Source: Solirubrobacterales bacterium (lineage in GTDB: Bacteria; Actinomycetota; Thermoleophilia; Solirubrobacterales; 70-9). From it: 64,000 nt of DNA. The notes beneath the pieces were generated by a model. The model was not told where the DNA came from. It did no database searches and was given only the letters and a program-made list of their open reading frames with translations. Positions 23,303 to 33,601 of the stretch are shown in pieces. The position numbers were made by a program, and so were the translations under genes. The stretch spans positions 1 through 64,000 of the forward strand of contig JAFKLL010000019.1 in the NCBI GenBank assembly GCA_017304845.1. The letters are read 5' to 3'. How positions within the stretch are numbered: position 1 is the stretch's first letter; each line of letters begins with the position of its first letter.

Positions 23303-24756
23303 GAAACCGGCACCCTACTTTGAGAGGCGATGGTCGCGTGTCCTACGACCACGTCGCCGCTCATCAGGACGGCCGCCTGACCGGGCGCGGGGCCGTCGAA
23401 GGGCCGTTCGAGCTCGAGCTCGAGCCGCTCGTGCCGGCCGGCGCTGGCGGCCACCTTGGCCGGCACCGGCTCCGTGTGGTACCTGAGCCGGACCCGGTCG
23501 ACCCGGGTGCCGTCGCGGTACATCACGGCGTCGCGGAGCCGGACCCGGTCGGTCGAGAGACGGCTCCGGGAGCCGACCCGGACCGTGTTCGTGCCGGCGT
23601 CCGTCCCGAGCACGTAGAGCGGCTCGGTCGCGGCGACGCCGAGGCCCCGGCGCTGGCCCACCGTGAAGTGATGGTGGCCGGGATGCTCGCCGAGCCGTCG
23701 GCCCTCGACGTCGACGACCGGGCCGGGCCGGTCGTCGAGCCCGCCGTGGCGCCGCAGGAAGTCCTTCTTGCTCTGGCCGGCCAGGAAGCAGAGATCCTGG
23801 CTCTCCGGCTTCTTCGCGACGGTCAGCCCGCCGCGCTCGGCGATCGCCCGCACTTCGGTCTTGGAGAGGTCGGCCAGCGGGAACCGGAGCCGCGAGACCA
23901 CCTCCGGCGGCAGCGCCGCCAGCATGTAGCTCTGGTCCTTGCTCTCGTCGCTCCCGGCCGCGATCAGGGCCCCGCCCTCGTCCTCGACGACGCGGGCGTA
24001 GTGGCCGGTCACCAGCTCTTCGGCGCCAAGCCGGTCGGCCAGCGCGACCATCGCCGCGATCCGCACCTCGCCGTTGCAGAGCACGCAGGGGTTCGGGGTC
24101 CGCCCCTCCGAGTAGCCCTGCAGGAACTCGCCGACGACCCGCTCCCGGAACGGGCCTTCGAGGTCGAGGGTCAGATGCGGGATCCCCAGCTCGTGGGTGA
24201 GAGACCGCGCGCCGAGCACGGCTTCGGGCGAGCAGCAGGCCTTGGTCCCGTCGGTGTCCGGGTCGGCCCAGAGCTTGACGGTGACCGCGACCACGTCCGC
24301 CCCGCGCTCGCGCTCGCGCAGCGCCGCCACGGCGCTGTCGACGCCGCCGGAGACGGCGACGAGCACTCGGCCCGGGACCGGCGCCGAGAGCGTCTCGCCG
24401 GAGGAGGCGGCAGCCGAGAGGGCCCTGTGGAGCGCGTCGGCGGTCAGCATCGCGGCATGGCGACGGGCCGGGCTGAGGCCGCCCAGGGCATCCTCGATCC
24501 GATCGGCGCCGATCCGGGCCGCCTCGAGCACGCTCTCGCCCTCGACCAGCTCGCAGGCGCAGGCGCAGGCGGCGCGGGTGGCGGCGCAGCCCTCCGTGCC
24601 GAAGCCCGCCGACTCGATCCGGCCTTCGGAGATCACCAGCGAGATGCGGGCGAGATCACCGCAGGCGGCACCGCCGGCGGCGCCGGTGAATGCGCCCTCG
24701 GGGGCATCGGCCTCATGCGAACGGTCGGCCACGTATTCGGCGAGCAGCGATTCCAC
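23299..24756 (-). CDS. mnmA: tRNA-specific 2-thiouridylase MnmA fused to an IscU/NifU-like domain
   Basis: 485 residues; ordinary MnmA has about 360. Residues about 1-120 are an IscU/NifU N-terminal-type scaffold: AACGDLARISLVI (Cys32, Asp34), GFGTEGCAATRAAC (Cys57) and LSPARRHAAML (His100). The third scaffold Cys, which follows that His in IscU, is Ala here; extra Cys residues occur at 64, 66 and 68. From about 125 on it is MnmA: P-loop SGGVDSAVAA, catalytic NPCVLCN, GHYARV, KKPESQDLCFLAG with the second Cys, HHHFTVGQRRGLGV. It would thiolate U34 of tRNAs. GTG at 24756 is 7 nt after a TAACCT box. First gene of the run to aroE. Confidence 0.92.
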   Translation of the reverse strand: MESLLAEYVADRSHEADAPEGAFTGAAGGAACGDLARISLVISEGRIESAGFGTEGCAATRAACACACELVEGESVLEAARIGADRIEDALGGLSPARRHAAMLTADALHRALSAAASSGETLSAPVPGRVLVAVSGGVDSAVAALRERERGADVVAVTVKLWADPDTDGTKACCSPEAVLGARSLTHELGIPHLTLDLEGPFRERVVGEFLQGYSEGRTPNPCVLCNGEVRIAAMVALADRLGAEELVTGHYARVVEDEGGALIAAGSDESKDQSYMLAALPPEVVSRLRFPLADLSKTEVRAIAERGGLTVAKKPESQDLCFLAGQSKKDFLRRHGGLDDRPGPVVDVEGRRLGEHPGHHHFTVGQRRGLGVAATEPLYVLGTDAGTNTVRVGSRSRLSTDRVRLRDAVMYRDGTRVDRVRLRYHTEPVPAKVAASAGRHERLELELERPFDGPAPGQAAVLMSGDVVVGHATIASQSRVPVS

Positions 24757-24763
24757 CCGGGAA

Positions 24764-24769
24764 AGGTTA
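24764..24769 (-). promoter_or_regulatory. -10 box TAACCT of mnmA (leaderless)
   Basis: TAACCT ends 7 nt before the GTG start; no ribosome-binding site is present. It supports GTG 24756 as the true start of the fusion protein. Confidence 0.5.
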
Positions 24770-24774
24770 AGGGG

Positions 24775-24780
24775 TAGCCT
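24775..24780 (+). promoter_or_regulatory. -10 box TAGCCT of SDR gene (leaderless)
   Basis: TAGCCT ends 6 nt before ATG 24787 within the 30-bp gap to mnmA. Confidence 0.5.
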
Positions 24781-24786
24781 GCGCCC

Positions 24787-25752
24787 ATGAGCAAGGGGTG
24801 GAGCGCGAACGACATCGTCGACCTGACCGGACGCACGGCGGTCGTGACCGGCGGCAACAGCGGCATAGGTCTGATCACCTGCCGGGAGTTGGCCAGGCAC
24901 GGGGCGCGGGTCGTGCTGGCCTGCCGGACCGAGTCGAAGGGCGAGGCGGCGGTGGCCGAGATCCGCTCCGCGCTGGGCCCGGCCGACGACGAGGCCGAGA
25001 TCGAGGTGAGGTGCCTGGACCTGGCCTCGCTGGAGTCGGTCCGGGAGTTCGCCGAGGGGCTCACCGCCGACCTGCCCGAGGGACTGGACCTGCTGATCAA
25101 CAACGCCGGGGTCATGGCCCCTCCCCACCTGCTCACCGCCGACGGGTTCGAGCTGCAGTTCGGCACCAACCACCTCGGCCATTTCGCCCTGACCGGCCGC
25201 CTCTTCGACGCGCTCAAGCGGAAGCCGGGCGCGCGGGTGGTCACGGTCAGCTCGATCGCCGCCCGCATGGGCAAGATCGACTTCGACGATCTGCAGGGCG
25301 AACGCGGCTACCGGCGTTGGCCCGCCTACGGCCAGTCGAAGCTCGCCAACCTGATCTTCGCGCTCGATTTCCAGATGCTGCTCGGCGCGACCGACCTGGA
25401 CGTGAAGAGCATGGCCGCCCATCCCGGGATCGCCGCGACCAACCTGACCAGCGCCGGCAACGACCTGGATTCCGGCCTGATGGGCCTGCTCTCGAAGCCC
25501 TTCCTCAGGCTGAACGACCTGATGATCGCCCAGGACGCCGAGCACGGAGCGCTTCCGAGCCTGCGGGCCGCGACCGACCCGAGCCTGGCCGGCGGCAGCT
25601 ACATCGGCCCCGACGGGCGCGGCGAGCGACGGGGCGACCCGGTGATCGTCGCCCCGCGCAAGATGGCCTTCAACCGTGAGGTCGCCGATCGCCTCTGGCA
25701 GGTCTCGACCGATCTGACCGGAGTCGAGTACGACTTCGGCGAGCCGGCCTGA
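24787..25752 (+). CDS. Short-chain dehydrogenase/reductase (retinol dehydrogenase-like)
   Basis: 321-residue Rossmann oxidoreductase. Cofactor motif TGGNSGIG near residue 20, LACRTESKGEAA (an Arg that favours NADP), DLASLESVREFA, LINNAGVMAPP, and the catalytic set Ser (VSSIAARMG) and Tyr-Lys (YGQSKLAN). The pattern LQFGTNHLGHFALTGRL is typical of the RDH/WWOX/protochlorophyllide-reductase-like SDR group that is frequent in actinobacteria. It is divergent from mnmA, with a start 6 nt after a TAGCCT box. Substrate unknown. Confidence 0.9.
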   Translation: MSKGWSANDIVDLTGRTAVVTGGNSGIGLITCRELARHGARVVLACRTESKGEAAVAEIRSALGPADDEAEIEVRCLDLASLESVREFAEGLTADLPEGLDLLINNAGVMAPPHLLTADGFELQFGTNHLGHFALTGRLFDALKRKPGARVVTVSSIAARMGKIDFDDLQGERGYRRWPAYGQSKLANLIFALDFQMLLGATDLDVKSMAAHPGIAATNLTSAGNDLDSGLMGLLSKPFLRLNDLMIAQDAEHGALPSLRAATDPSLAGGSYIGPDGRGERRGDPVIVAPRKMAFNREVADRLWQVSTDLTGVEYDFGEPA

Positions 25753-25758
25753 GCGTCC

Positions 25759-27480
25759 TCAGCGCATCGCCCCCATCCGCATGTTGCGGTCGGTGCGGGC
25801 GCCATGCTCGACCGCGGCGGCGATGAAGACCATCACGACGCCGGAGTTCCGGCCGGGCTGAAGCCGACGGACGATCCTGGCCGGGACCCTGACTCCGAAG
25901 CGGGCGGTCTTGCCGTCGGCGACCTGGCTCGGGCCGAGCAGCGGCAGCCGGACGACGTGTCCGCGCACCCTGATCCGTGCCCGGCGGCCGTTGATCGTGC
26001 AGGGCGCCCCGGTGCAGGTCACGCGCGCGACGTCGACCCGCACTCCGGGACGGAAGCGCACGGCCCGGCTGCTCAGCTTGGCGACGACGGGCGCGCCCGG
26101 ACCGGGCTTTCCGGTGGGGCCGGTCGGGCCGCTGGGCCCGGTCGGGCCCGTCGCGCCCGTGTTGCCGGTCCCGGTCGCGCCGGTTGCTCCGGTGCCGGTC
26201 GGACCGGTGGCCCCGGTACCTCCGGTCGAGCCGGTGGCGCCCGTGCTGCCGGTCGAGCCGGTGAGGCCGGTCGGCCCGGTCGGCCCGGCCACCGCGTTGG
26301 CGGTGAGCGAGACCTGGCGCCACCCGCCATCGAGATTGAGGGTGGCCGTCTTCGTGCCCGGCGTGGTCGGCGAAAGACCCACCCCAATCGCGCAGACGTG
26401 ACCCGGCAGCAGGAGAACCTGCGAGCACTCGCGGCTGCCGGGAGGCAGGGAGTAGTCGGTCGTGGAGCTGAGGCTTGCGGCACCCACGTACATCGGCAGC
26501 ACGTAGTTGTCGTTCTGCATGTAGATCATCTGAGTGCCGATCGGGTTGCCGATGAACACGTTGCCGAAATCGCGGGCCGTCCCGCCGACCACTCTCGGGG
26601 CGTAGGCGAAGAGGCTGACCCGCCCGGTCGCCTGCTCGGCTATCCAGACGTTTCCTGCCTGGTCGGCCGCGAGGCCCGTGACGCCGCTGAGCTGGCCCGG
26701 TCCGGTGCCGGGCGATCCGATCTCCTCGATGAACGTCCCGATGGCGGAGATCTTCTGAACGCGGTCGGCACCGTCGCTGACGTAGATGTTTCCGGTGTCG
26801 CCGATGTCCACGTCGGTGGGGTCGGAGAACTGACCCGGACCGTTCCCGTTCGAGCCGAACGTTGCCATCGGGCTTCCGTAGGCCGAGAACTTTTCGATCT
26901 GGCCGTCGCTGAAATCGGTCACGTAGACCATTCCGTCGTCGGCCACATCGATGCCCCGGGGCTTGGTGAGGTTGGTGCCCCACTCCGTGACGAAGCTTCC
27001 GTCGTCGAACCTGAGGACCTTGTCTCGGATGTCGTCCGTCACGTAGACCGCACCGTCGGGCCCGATCGCGACCGAGCGCGCGCCCTCGAGCTGCCCGATG
27101 CCGGACCCGGGTGTGCCGAGGTTGCCGAGCAGCTCGCCCTGCGGGTTGTAGATCGTGACCCTGGAGGTCTCGGTGTCCAGGCCGTAGATGCGCCCGGTCG
27201 GATCCACCGCCACGGCATCGGCGCCGGCCGTGAAGAAGGCGTTGCCAACGATCCTCCCCTTCGACGTGCCGCTCGCCGAGTATCGGTAGATCCCGTCTGA
27301 CCGCGCCACGTAGACGTCGCCGTCGGGCCCCTCGTCGATGCCTCTGATCGAGACCGAGGGGATCGACCAGCCGTTGTAGAAGCGATGCGTATCCGCCTTT
27401 GCCGGCCCGGCCCCCAAGAGCACGGTCAGCAGCGTGACCATCGCACCGACGAATGCCTTCCTCAGCTCAACTCCGGTCAT
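25759..27480 (-). CDS. Secreted NHL-repeat protein with collagen-like stalk
   Basis: 573 residues. A signal peptide ([16 protein letters not shown]) leads into an NHL-type beta-propeller (about 30-285) with repeated [21 protein letters not shown] blades, for example [19 protein letters not shown] and [18 protein letters not shown] beta-sandwich region (about 300-395) follows. Next is a stretch of about 70 residues of Gly-X-Thr triplets (GPTG, GATG, GSTG) typical of bacterial collagen-like stalks, and then a basic C-terminal domain shared in style with other secreted proteins of this window. ATG 27480 follows a strong GGAGGGAC site and a TTGACT/TACGGT promoter. Probably surface exposed; binding partner unknown. 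Confidence 0.8.
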   Translation of the reverse strand: MTGVELRKAFVGAMVTLLTVLLGAGPAKADTHRFYNGWSIPSVSIRGIDEGPDGDVYVARSDGIYRYSASGTSKGRIVGNAFFTAGADAVAVDPTGRIYGLDTETSRVTIYNPQGELLGNLGTPGSGIGQLEGARSVAIGPDGAVYVTDDIRDKVLRFDDGSFVTEWGTNLTKPRGIDVADDGMVYVTDFSDGQIEKFSAYGSPMATFGSNGNGPGQFSDPTDVDIGDTGNIYVSDGADRVQKISAIGTFIEEIGSPGTGPGQLSGVTGLAADQAGNVWIAEQATGRVSLFAYAPRVVGGTARDFGNVFIGNPIGTQMIYMQNDNYVLPMYVGAASLSSTTDYSLPPGSRECSQVLLLPGHVCAIGVGLSPTTPGTKTATLNLDGGWRQVSLTANAVAGPTGPTGLTGSTGSTGATGSTGGTGATGPTGTGATGATGTGNTGATGPTGPSGPTGPTGKPGPGAPVVAKLSSRAVRFRPGVRVDVARVTCTGAPCTINGRRARIRVRGHVVRLPLLGPSQVADGKTARFGVRVPARIVRRLQPGRNSGVVMVFIAAAVEHGARTDRNMRMGAMR

Positions 27481-27504
27481 GTCCCTCCTCCATTGGTTGA
27501 GACC

Positions 27505-27533
27505 ACCGTAGACGGGGATGGCGGCGCAGTCAA
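27505..27533 (-). promoter_or_regulatory. Promoter of the NHL/collagen-like gene
   Basis: TTGACT (27528-27533) and TACGGT (27505-27510) are separated by 17 bp, with a Shine-Dalgarno site between the -10 and the start codon. A small GCAGT-N3-ACTGC inverted repeat overlaps the -35 box. Confidence 0.6.
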
Positions 27534-27706
27534 ACTGCAATAAACGAGGCCCCAACCTGCCGTCGCCGCCTCCGGCATTGATCCCTAAATGAATAGGTGG
27601 GTGCCTATCTTCATCCCGCGGGGGACGTCGAAATCGGCTCCCTAGCCGTTGATGTTGGGTCAAATTGTGAGACGGCTAACGAACAGGTTCGAGCCTCGTC
27701 ACCAAC

Positions 27707-28357
27707 CTACCACTCCATGACGGCGTGGAGGAAGCGACCGTCGTCGGATTCGACCGTTCCCCCGATCTCGAACTCGACCGGATGCTCGAAGAGAGGGCCG
27801 TCGTGGACGAAGGTGTGGAACTCGCCGTTCTCGCCGCAGGGGTCGGCCGCCTCGGGAAGGGACCGGAGGAACGCCTCGTCCAAGGGGACTGCGGGCTGGT
27901 GGTCGGGGAGCTGGTCTCGGTCGATCGAGCAGATGGTGGCGTCGAAGCGGGCCGCGAAGTCGTCGGCCAGCCCGGCGGTCTCCCGGCCCCACAGCGGGAA
28001 GCCGGCCGCGCGGCCCACCTCGGCCATCCGGGCCTCGCGATAGGACCGCAGATCGTCGAGGAAGAGATCCCCGAAGGCCACCTCGGTGACCTCGGCCAGC
28101 GGCCCGGCGAAGGCTTCGCGCATCCTGGCCTCGTAGGTCTCGTTCGCGGCCCGGGAGGGGATCTCGATCAGGACCAGAGGCAGGTCGAGCGACTCGGCCT
28201 GCCGGCGGAGCAGAGGGACCGGCGTCTCGTGGTGCGGCATCACCTCTCGCTCGCCGTCGATCGTGCTCAGCAGCAGGTCGGGACGACGCCCCGAGCGGGT
28301 CAGCGCCTCGAGCGCCAAGGTCGAGTCCTTGCCGCCGCTCCAGGAGAGCGCCAGCAT
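27707..28357 (-). CDS. ATP-pyrophosphatase, Dph6/MJ0570-like
   Basis: 216-residue protein of the adenine nucleotide alpha-hydrolase (N-type ATP-PPase) fold. The N-terminal PP-loop LSWSGGKDSTLAL adenylates a substrate carbonyl in relatives; in eukaryotes the Dph6 relative amidates diphthine. Conserved family segments: VTEVAFGDLFLDDLR, GFPLWGRETAGLADDF and DPCGENGEFHTFVHDGPLF. Bacteria lack diphthamide, so the substrate here is unknown. It overlaps the upstream small gene (TGATG) and is the last gene of the aspS operon. The region 27481-27706 between it and the NHL gene holds only that gene's promoter. Confidence 0.85.
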   Translation of the reverse strand: MLALSWSGGKDSTLALEALTRSGRRPDLLLSTIDGEREVMPHHETPVPLLRRQAESLDLPLVLIEIPSRAANETYEARMREAFAGPLAEVTEVAFGDLFLDDLRSYREARMAEVGRAAGFPLWGRETAGLADDFAARFDATICSIDRDQLPDHQPAVPLDEAFLRSLPEAADPCGENGEFHTFVHDGPLFEHPVEFEIGGTVESDDGRFLHAVMEW

Positions 28358-28644
28358 CAGTCGAGGTCGAGACCGGAGACCAGTTCCTCGGCCTCGGACC
28401 AGTGACCGGGCGGCACCTGGAGCTGGATGTCGCCGCGATTGAAGCGGTCCAGCTCCCAGTCGGAGGTCAGCTCCGCCTCCTGACCGTGCTCGCGGAGAAC
28501 GTCGCGCCAGGCGAGGGCGGTCGCGAGATCCTCGAACTCGTGGACGACCTCCCAGTCGTCGAAGCGGGGATCGCCGATGTGGATGCGCCCGGAGCCGTCC
28601 CCGATCGACTTCACCTTCTGCTTGAAGCGATCGAAGAGACTCAT
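28357..28644 (-). CDS. Hypothetical protein, DUF2007-like
   Basis: 95 residues. A basic N-terminus (MSLFDRFKQKVKS) is followed by a small alpha/beta fold in which a helix (DLATALAWRDVLREHGQ) and a final strand-helix (IQLQVPPGHWSEAEELV) resemble DUF2007-type putative signalling domains; the match is only by pattern. Lies 6 nt after aspS and overlaps the ATP-pyrophosphatase gene, so all three are probably one transcript. Confidence 0.6.
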   Translation of the reverse strand: MSLFDRFKQKVKSIGDGSGRIHIGDPRFDDWEVVHEFEDLATALAWRDVLREHGQEAELTSDWELDRFNRGDIQLQVPPGHWSEAEELVSGLDLD

Positions 28645-28650
28645 GGCCGC

Positions 28651-30471
<1,821 letters not shown>

Positions 30472-30496
30472 CGCCCCGCAGTCTTTCAGGAAACGC

Positions 30497-31978
30497 TCAG
30501 GCTTTGACCCTCACCTTGTAGGTGTGGAAGACGGTTGCCGGCCGCTTCGCGCGACGCTTGCCGACCCTCTTCGACTTGATCTTCTGACGGGTCACCAGCT
30601 GCTTCCTGTCGACGAAGGTCATCGCCATGACCTTCTGGCGGAAGGCCGGCTTGATGAGGAACGTGACCCGCTTCCAACCATTGGCCCGCGTCACCACCTT
30701 CTTCAGCTTGGCCATCGCCTTGCCGCCCTTGCGCTTCGTCACCGGCACCGCCGTGGAGATGCACTTCGGCTTGAACCGGGCCGGGCACTTCAGGCGGATG
30801 TGAAGGTTCTTGCCGTCGTAGGTGGCGGTGGTCTTGGTCGGGTTGGCCATGCCCGGCAGAGGCTCCGGATCGGGGTCGGGGTCGGGGTCGGGCGGCTTCG
30901 GCACGAACTCGTAGGCGCCGAGGTCGCATTCGCCGGCCGGGCGGGTGCGGCCGCGTTGATCGGTGGCCGGACACTGGTCCGGGGCCGTCGCCCCTCCCGC
31001 GTTCAACGCCGGGCTGCCCGTGCCGAGCGCGTGGGTGAACGTGGGGCCGTCGTTGTCGGCCAGGGGCAGCAGCAACGGATCCGCGGGCGACTGGTTCGAG
31101 ACGCCCGGATCCGCCCCGAGATGGCAGCCCAGGTCCTGGGTGCTGATCACGAATCGAGGCTGGAAGCCGGAGCCGGCGGTGCAGTCGGGCAGGCTCAGGT
31201 TTCCGGTCGGCGAGTCGTCGAGGTTGTCGGCGAGGATCGAGTTGGTCATCTCCACCGACTCGCTCGGCGCGAAGAGGCCGCCACCGTCGCCGTCCCCGCT
31301 CGCGTCGGAGTCCGCGTGGTTGAAGGCCACGGTCACGCTCCGGAGCACGGTCTGCGATCCGATCGCGGCGACGATGCCGCCGCCGTAGGTGGTGGCCCGG
31401 TTGCCGCTGAGCGTCGAGTTGACCAGGTTCGCGTTCCCGCCGTTGTAGAGCGCGCCGCCGAGCTCGGACCGGCTGTCCCGGACCAGGACGCCATCGAGCG
31501 TGAGCGCGCCGGAGGAGACGTAGATCGCGCCCCCGTAGGGATCGACGGTGCCGATCGAGGAACCGTGGGTGAGGGTCATGTCCCGCAGGGCGAGCGACCC
31601 GCCGGCCAGGTGGATCACGCGATCGAGGTTGAGCCCGTCGATGACGACCCCGCCGGCGGCCGAGGAGGGCTCGATCGTCACCGCCCCGGGCCCGCGCAGA
31701 TCGAGGTCTCCCGAAACCCCGAGATTCTCGTCGGCCCCGGACAGGCTCAGCTCGTATGACCCCGGCGGGACCTCGATCAGGTCATCGCCGGAACCGGCCG
31801 CGCATCCTCCCGCCGCGACATCCTGATCGGCGGCGATCACCGCGTTGCGAAGCGAGCAAGAGGACGCCGCCCCGGCCTGATCTACGGCCGTGTCGACCGT
31901 GATCGTCGCCGCGCCCGCGGTCGATGCTCCTCCCAGAATCACGCACGACAGAACCACACCCACGAAAAGCTTTCGCAC
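30497..31978 (-). CDS. Secreted CSLREA-type beta-helix protein, paralogue A
   Basis: 493 residues after choosing GTG at 31978, which follows GGGGGAG. A signal peptide (FVGVVLSCVILGGASTAGA) is followed by the CSLREA-type motif (SSCSLRNAVIAAD), a parallel beta-helix region with repeated short strands (about 90-320) and the closing motif DQRGRTRPAGECDLGAYE. A Pro/Asp linker (PDPDPDPDPEPLP) leads to a basic C-terminal domain of about 120 residues that is nearly identical to that of the neighbouring paralogue. Probably exported and surface-bound; the basic tail may attach it to the wall (inference). Confidence 0.8.
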   Translation of the reverse strand: MRKLFVGVVLSCVILGGASTAGAATITVDTAVDQAGAASSCSLRNAVIAADQDVAAGGCAAGSGDDLIEVPPGSYELSLSGADENLGVSGDLDLRGPGAVTIEPSSAAGGVVIDGLNLDRVIHLAGGSLALRDMTLTHGSSIGTVDPYGGAIYVSSGALTLDGVLVRDSRSELGGALYNGGNANLVNSTLSGNRATTYGGGIVAAIGSQTVLRSVTVAFNHADSDASGDGDGGGLFAPSESVEMTNSILADNLDDSPTGNLSLPDCTAGSGFQPRFVISTQDLGCHLGADPGVSNQSPADPLLLPLADNDGPTFTHALGTGSPALNAGGATAPDQCPATDQRGRTRPAGECDLGAYEFVPKPPDPDPDPDPEPLPGMANPTKTTATYDGKNLHIRLKCPARFKPKCISTAVPVTKRKGGKAMAKLKKVVTRANGWKRVTFLIKPAFRQKVMAMTFVDRKQLVTRQKIKSKRVGKRRAKRPATVFHTYKVRVKA

Positions 31979-32041
31979 CAGTCTCCCCCAGAGTTCGTAT
32001 TGCCACCTCAACCCGGCGAACGGGCGGCGGTTTCGGTGCGC

Positions 32042-33502
32042 CTAGGCCTTGACCCTCACCTTGTAGATGTGGAAGACGGTCGACGGTCGCTTAGCCTTGC
32101 GCTTGCCGACCCGCTTCGACCGGATCTTCTGCCGGGTCACCAGCTGCTTCTTGTCGACGAAGGTCATCGCCATCACCTTCTGGCGGAAGGCCGGCTTGAC
32201 GACGAAGGTGACCCGCTTCCAGCCGTTGGCCCTGGTGATCACCTTCTTGGCCCGGGCCATCGCCTTGCCGCCCTTGCGCTTCGTCACCGGAACCGCCGTG
32301 GAGATGCACTTCGGCTTGAACCGGGCCGGGCACTTCAGCCGGATGTAGAGGTTCTTGCCGTCGTAGGTGGCGGTGGTGTTGGTCGGGTTGGGGATCGGTG
32401 GCAGGGGCTGCTTGAAGTACTGCACCGCGCCGATGTCGCAGGAGTCGGCCGGCCGTGGGTTCCCGTTCTGGTCGACGGCCGGGCACTGGTCCGGGGCCGC
32501 CGTGCCCCCGGTGCCGATCGCCGGCGATCCGTCCAGCAGCGCCTGGGTCGGGGTCTGGCCGCCGTTCAGCTTCAGCGGCCCGAGCTTCGCGTCGGTCACC
32601 ACCTGATTGGTCCCGGGGTCGAAGGCGATCAGGCAGTCGAGCGGTCCGAGCGGCTGGGTCTGAACCACGTACCGCGGGAAGAAGTTCGGTCCCGAATAGC
32701 AGTCGTTCGCCTTGTCGGCCGGCAGCACCGGCTTGCCCTCGTTGCCGGCGTTGATCACGTTGTAGAAGTTGACGCTGAGACCGCCGGTCTCGGCGAACCC
32801 GCCGCCGTACCCGTTGCCGTTGCCGTCCGCGTCGGCCACGTTCTCGGCGATGGTCGAGCTGCGCGCCGTGACGCTGGCACCGCCGGGCACGTAGAACCCG
32901 CCGCCGTTGCCGCCCGCCCGGTTGCCGGAGAGCGTGCTGTTGATCATGCTCATGGTCGCGTAGACGGCGATGCCGCCGCCCTCGTAGCCGGTGTGGTTGC
33001 CGTCGACGGTGACCCCGTCGAGGGTGGTCGACCCGACCGAGAGCCGGATGCCTCCCCCGTCCTCGATCCCGGTCAACTCACCGCCGGTGACGCGGAGTTG
33101 GCTCAGCAGGAGCGACCCGGCGCTGTCCTTGTCGAAGACGCGGTCCAGCTGGTTGCCGTCGATCACGACGCGAGCCTCGTCGTTGATCGGCTGGATCGTC
33201 AGCGCGTCGGGGCCCTTGATGTCGAAGTCGCCCGTGGTGTTGGAGTCCTCCCCGGGCCCCGCGATGGTGATCCGGTAGGTGCCGGCGGGCAGCCTGATCA
33301 CGTCCGCGCCCGAGCCCAGCGTGCAGCCGTCCAACGTGGAGTTGGTGTTGGCGGCGGTGATCGCCTCCCGGAGCGAGCACGTGGTCGGGCTGCCGCCCAT
33401 CGTGTCGTCGGTGGTGTTGACATCGATCGTCGCCGCGGACGCACCCGCAGCAGAAAAGAGGAGCGTCGCCGCCACTCCTGCCCCAGCCAGAAAAAGCTTC
33501 AT
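32042..33502 (-). CDS. Secreted CSLREA-type beta-helix protein, paralogue B
   Basis: 486 residues. Signal peptide (LFLAGAGVAATLLFSAAGASA), motif TTCSLREAITAANTNST, beta-helix with Asn/Gly-rich turns (NSTLSGNRAGGNGGGFYV), and a variant closing motif DQNGNPRPADSCDIGAVQ. The basic C-terminal domain begins about NPTNTTATYDGKNLYIRLKC and matches paralogue A almost residue for residue. ATG 33502 has an AAGGAGGG site. It lies between hisS and paralogue A. Function unknown; related proteins in other bacteria are cell-surface or polymorphic secreted proteins. Confidence 0.8.
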   Translation of the reverse strand: MKLFLAGAGVAATLLFSAAGASAATIDVNTTDDTMGGSPTTCSLREAITAANTNSTLDGCTLGSGADVIRLPAGTYRITIAGPGEDSNTTGDFDIKGPDALTIQPINDEARVVIDGNQLDRVFDKDSAGSLLLSQLRVTGGELTGIEDGGGIRLSVGSTTLDGVTVDGNHTGYEGGGIAVYATMSMINSTLSGNRAGGNGGGFYVPGGASVTARSSTIAENVADADGNGNGYGGGFAETGGLSVNFYNVINAGNEGKPVLPADKANDCYSGPNFFPRYVVQTQPLGPLDCLIAFDPGTNQVVTDAKLGPLKLNGGQTPTQALLDGSPAIGTGGTAAPDQCPAVDQNGNPRPADSCDIGAVQYFKQPLPPIPNPTNTTATYDGKNLYIRLKCPARFKPKCISTAVPVTKRKGGKAMARAKKVITRANGWKRVTFVVKPAFRQKVMAMTFVDKKQLVTRQKIRSKRVGKRKAKRPSTVFHIYKVRVKA

Positions 33503-33601
33503 CGCGCACCCTCCTTGACCACGGGCCCCAGGCGGAGACCCTGGACCGATCGTAGGCCGGTCGCCCGGCCCGGTCAAGTGCGAACGGCGATACCGGCCGG
33601 A

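Noticed and set aside
20126..23323. A plus-strand open frame of over 1,000 codons opposite ruvX and alaS
   Set aside because: Antisense shadow of alaS and neighbours. The sense strand carries complete synthetase motifs.
26100..26290. Tandem repeat or CRISPR-like array in the repetitive GGTGCCGGTC-type DNA
   Set aside because: It is coding DNA for the Gly-X-Thr collagen-like stalk; repeats are 9 bp and have no spacer structure.
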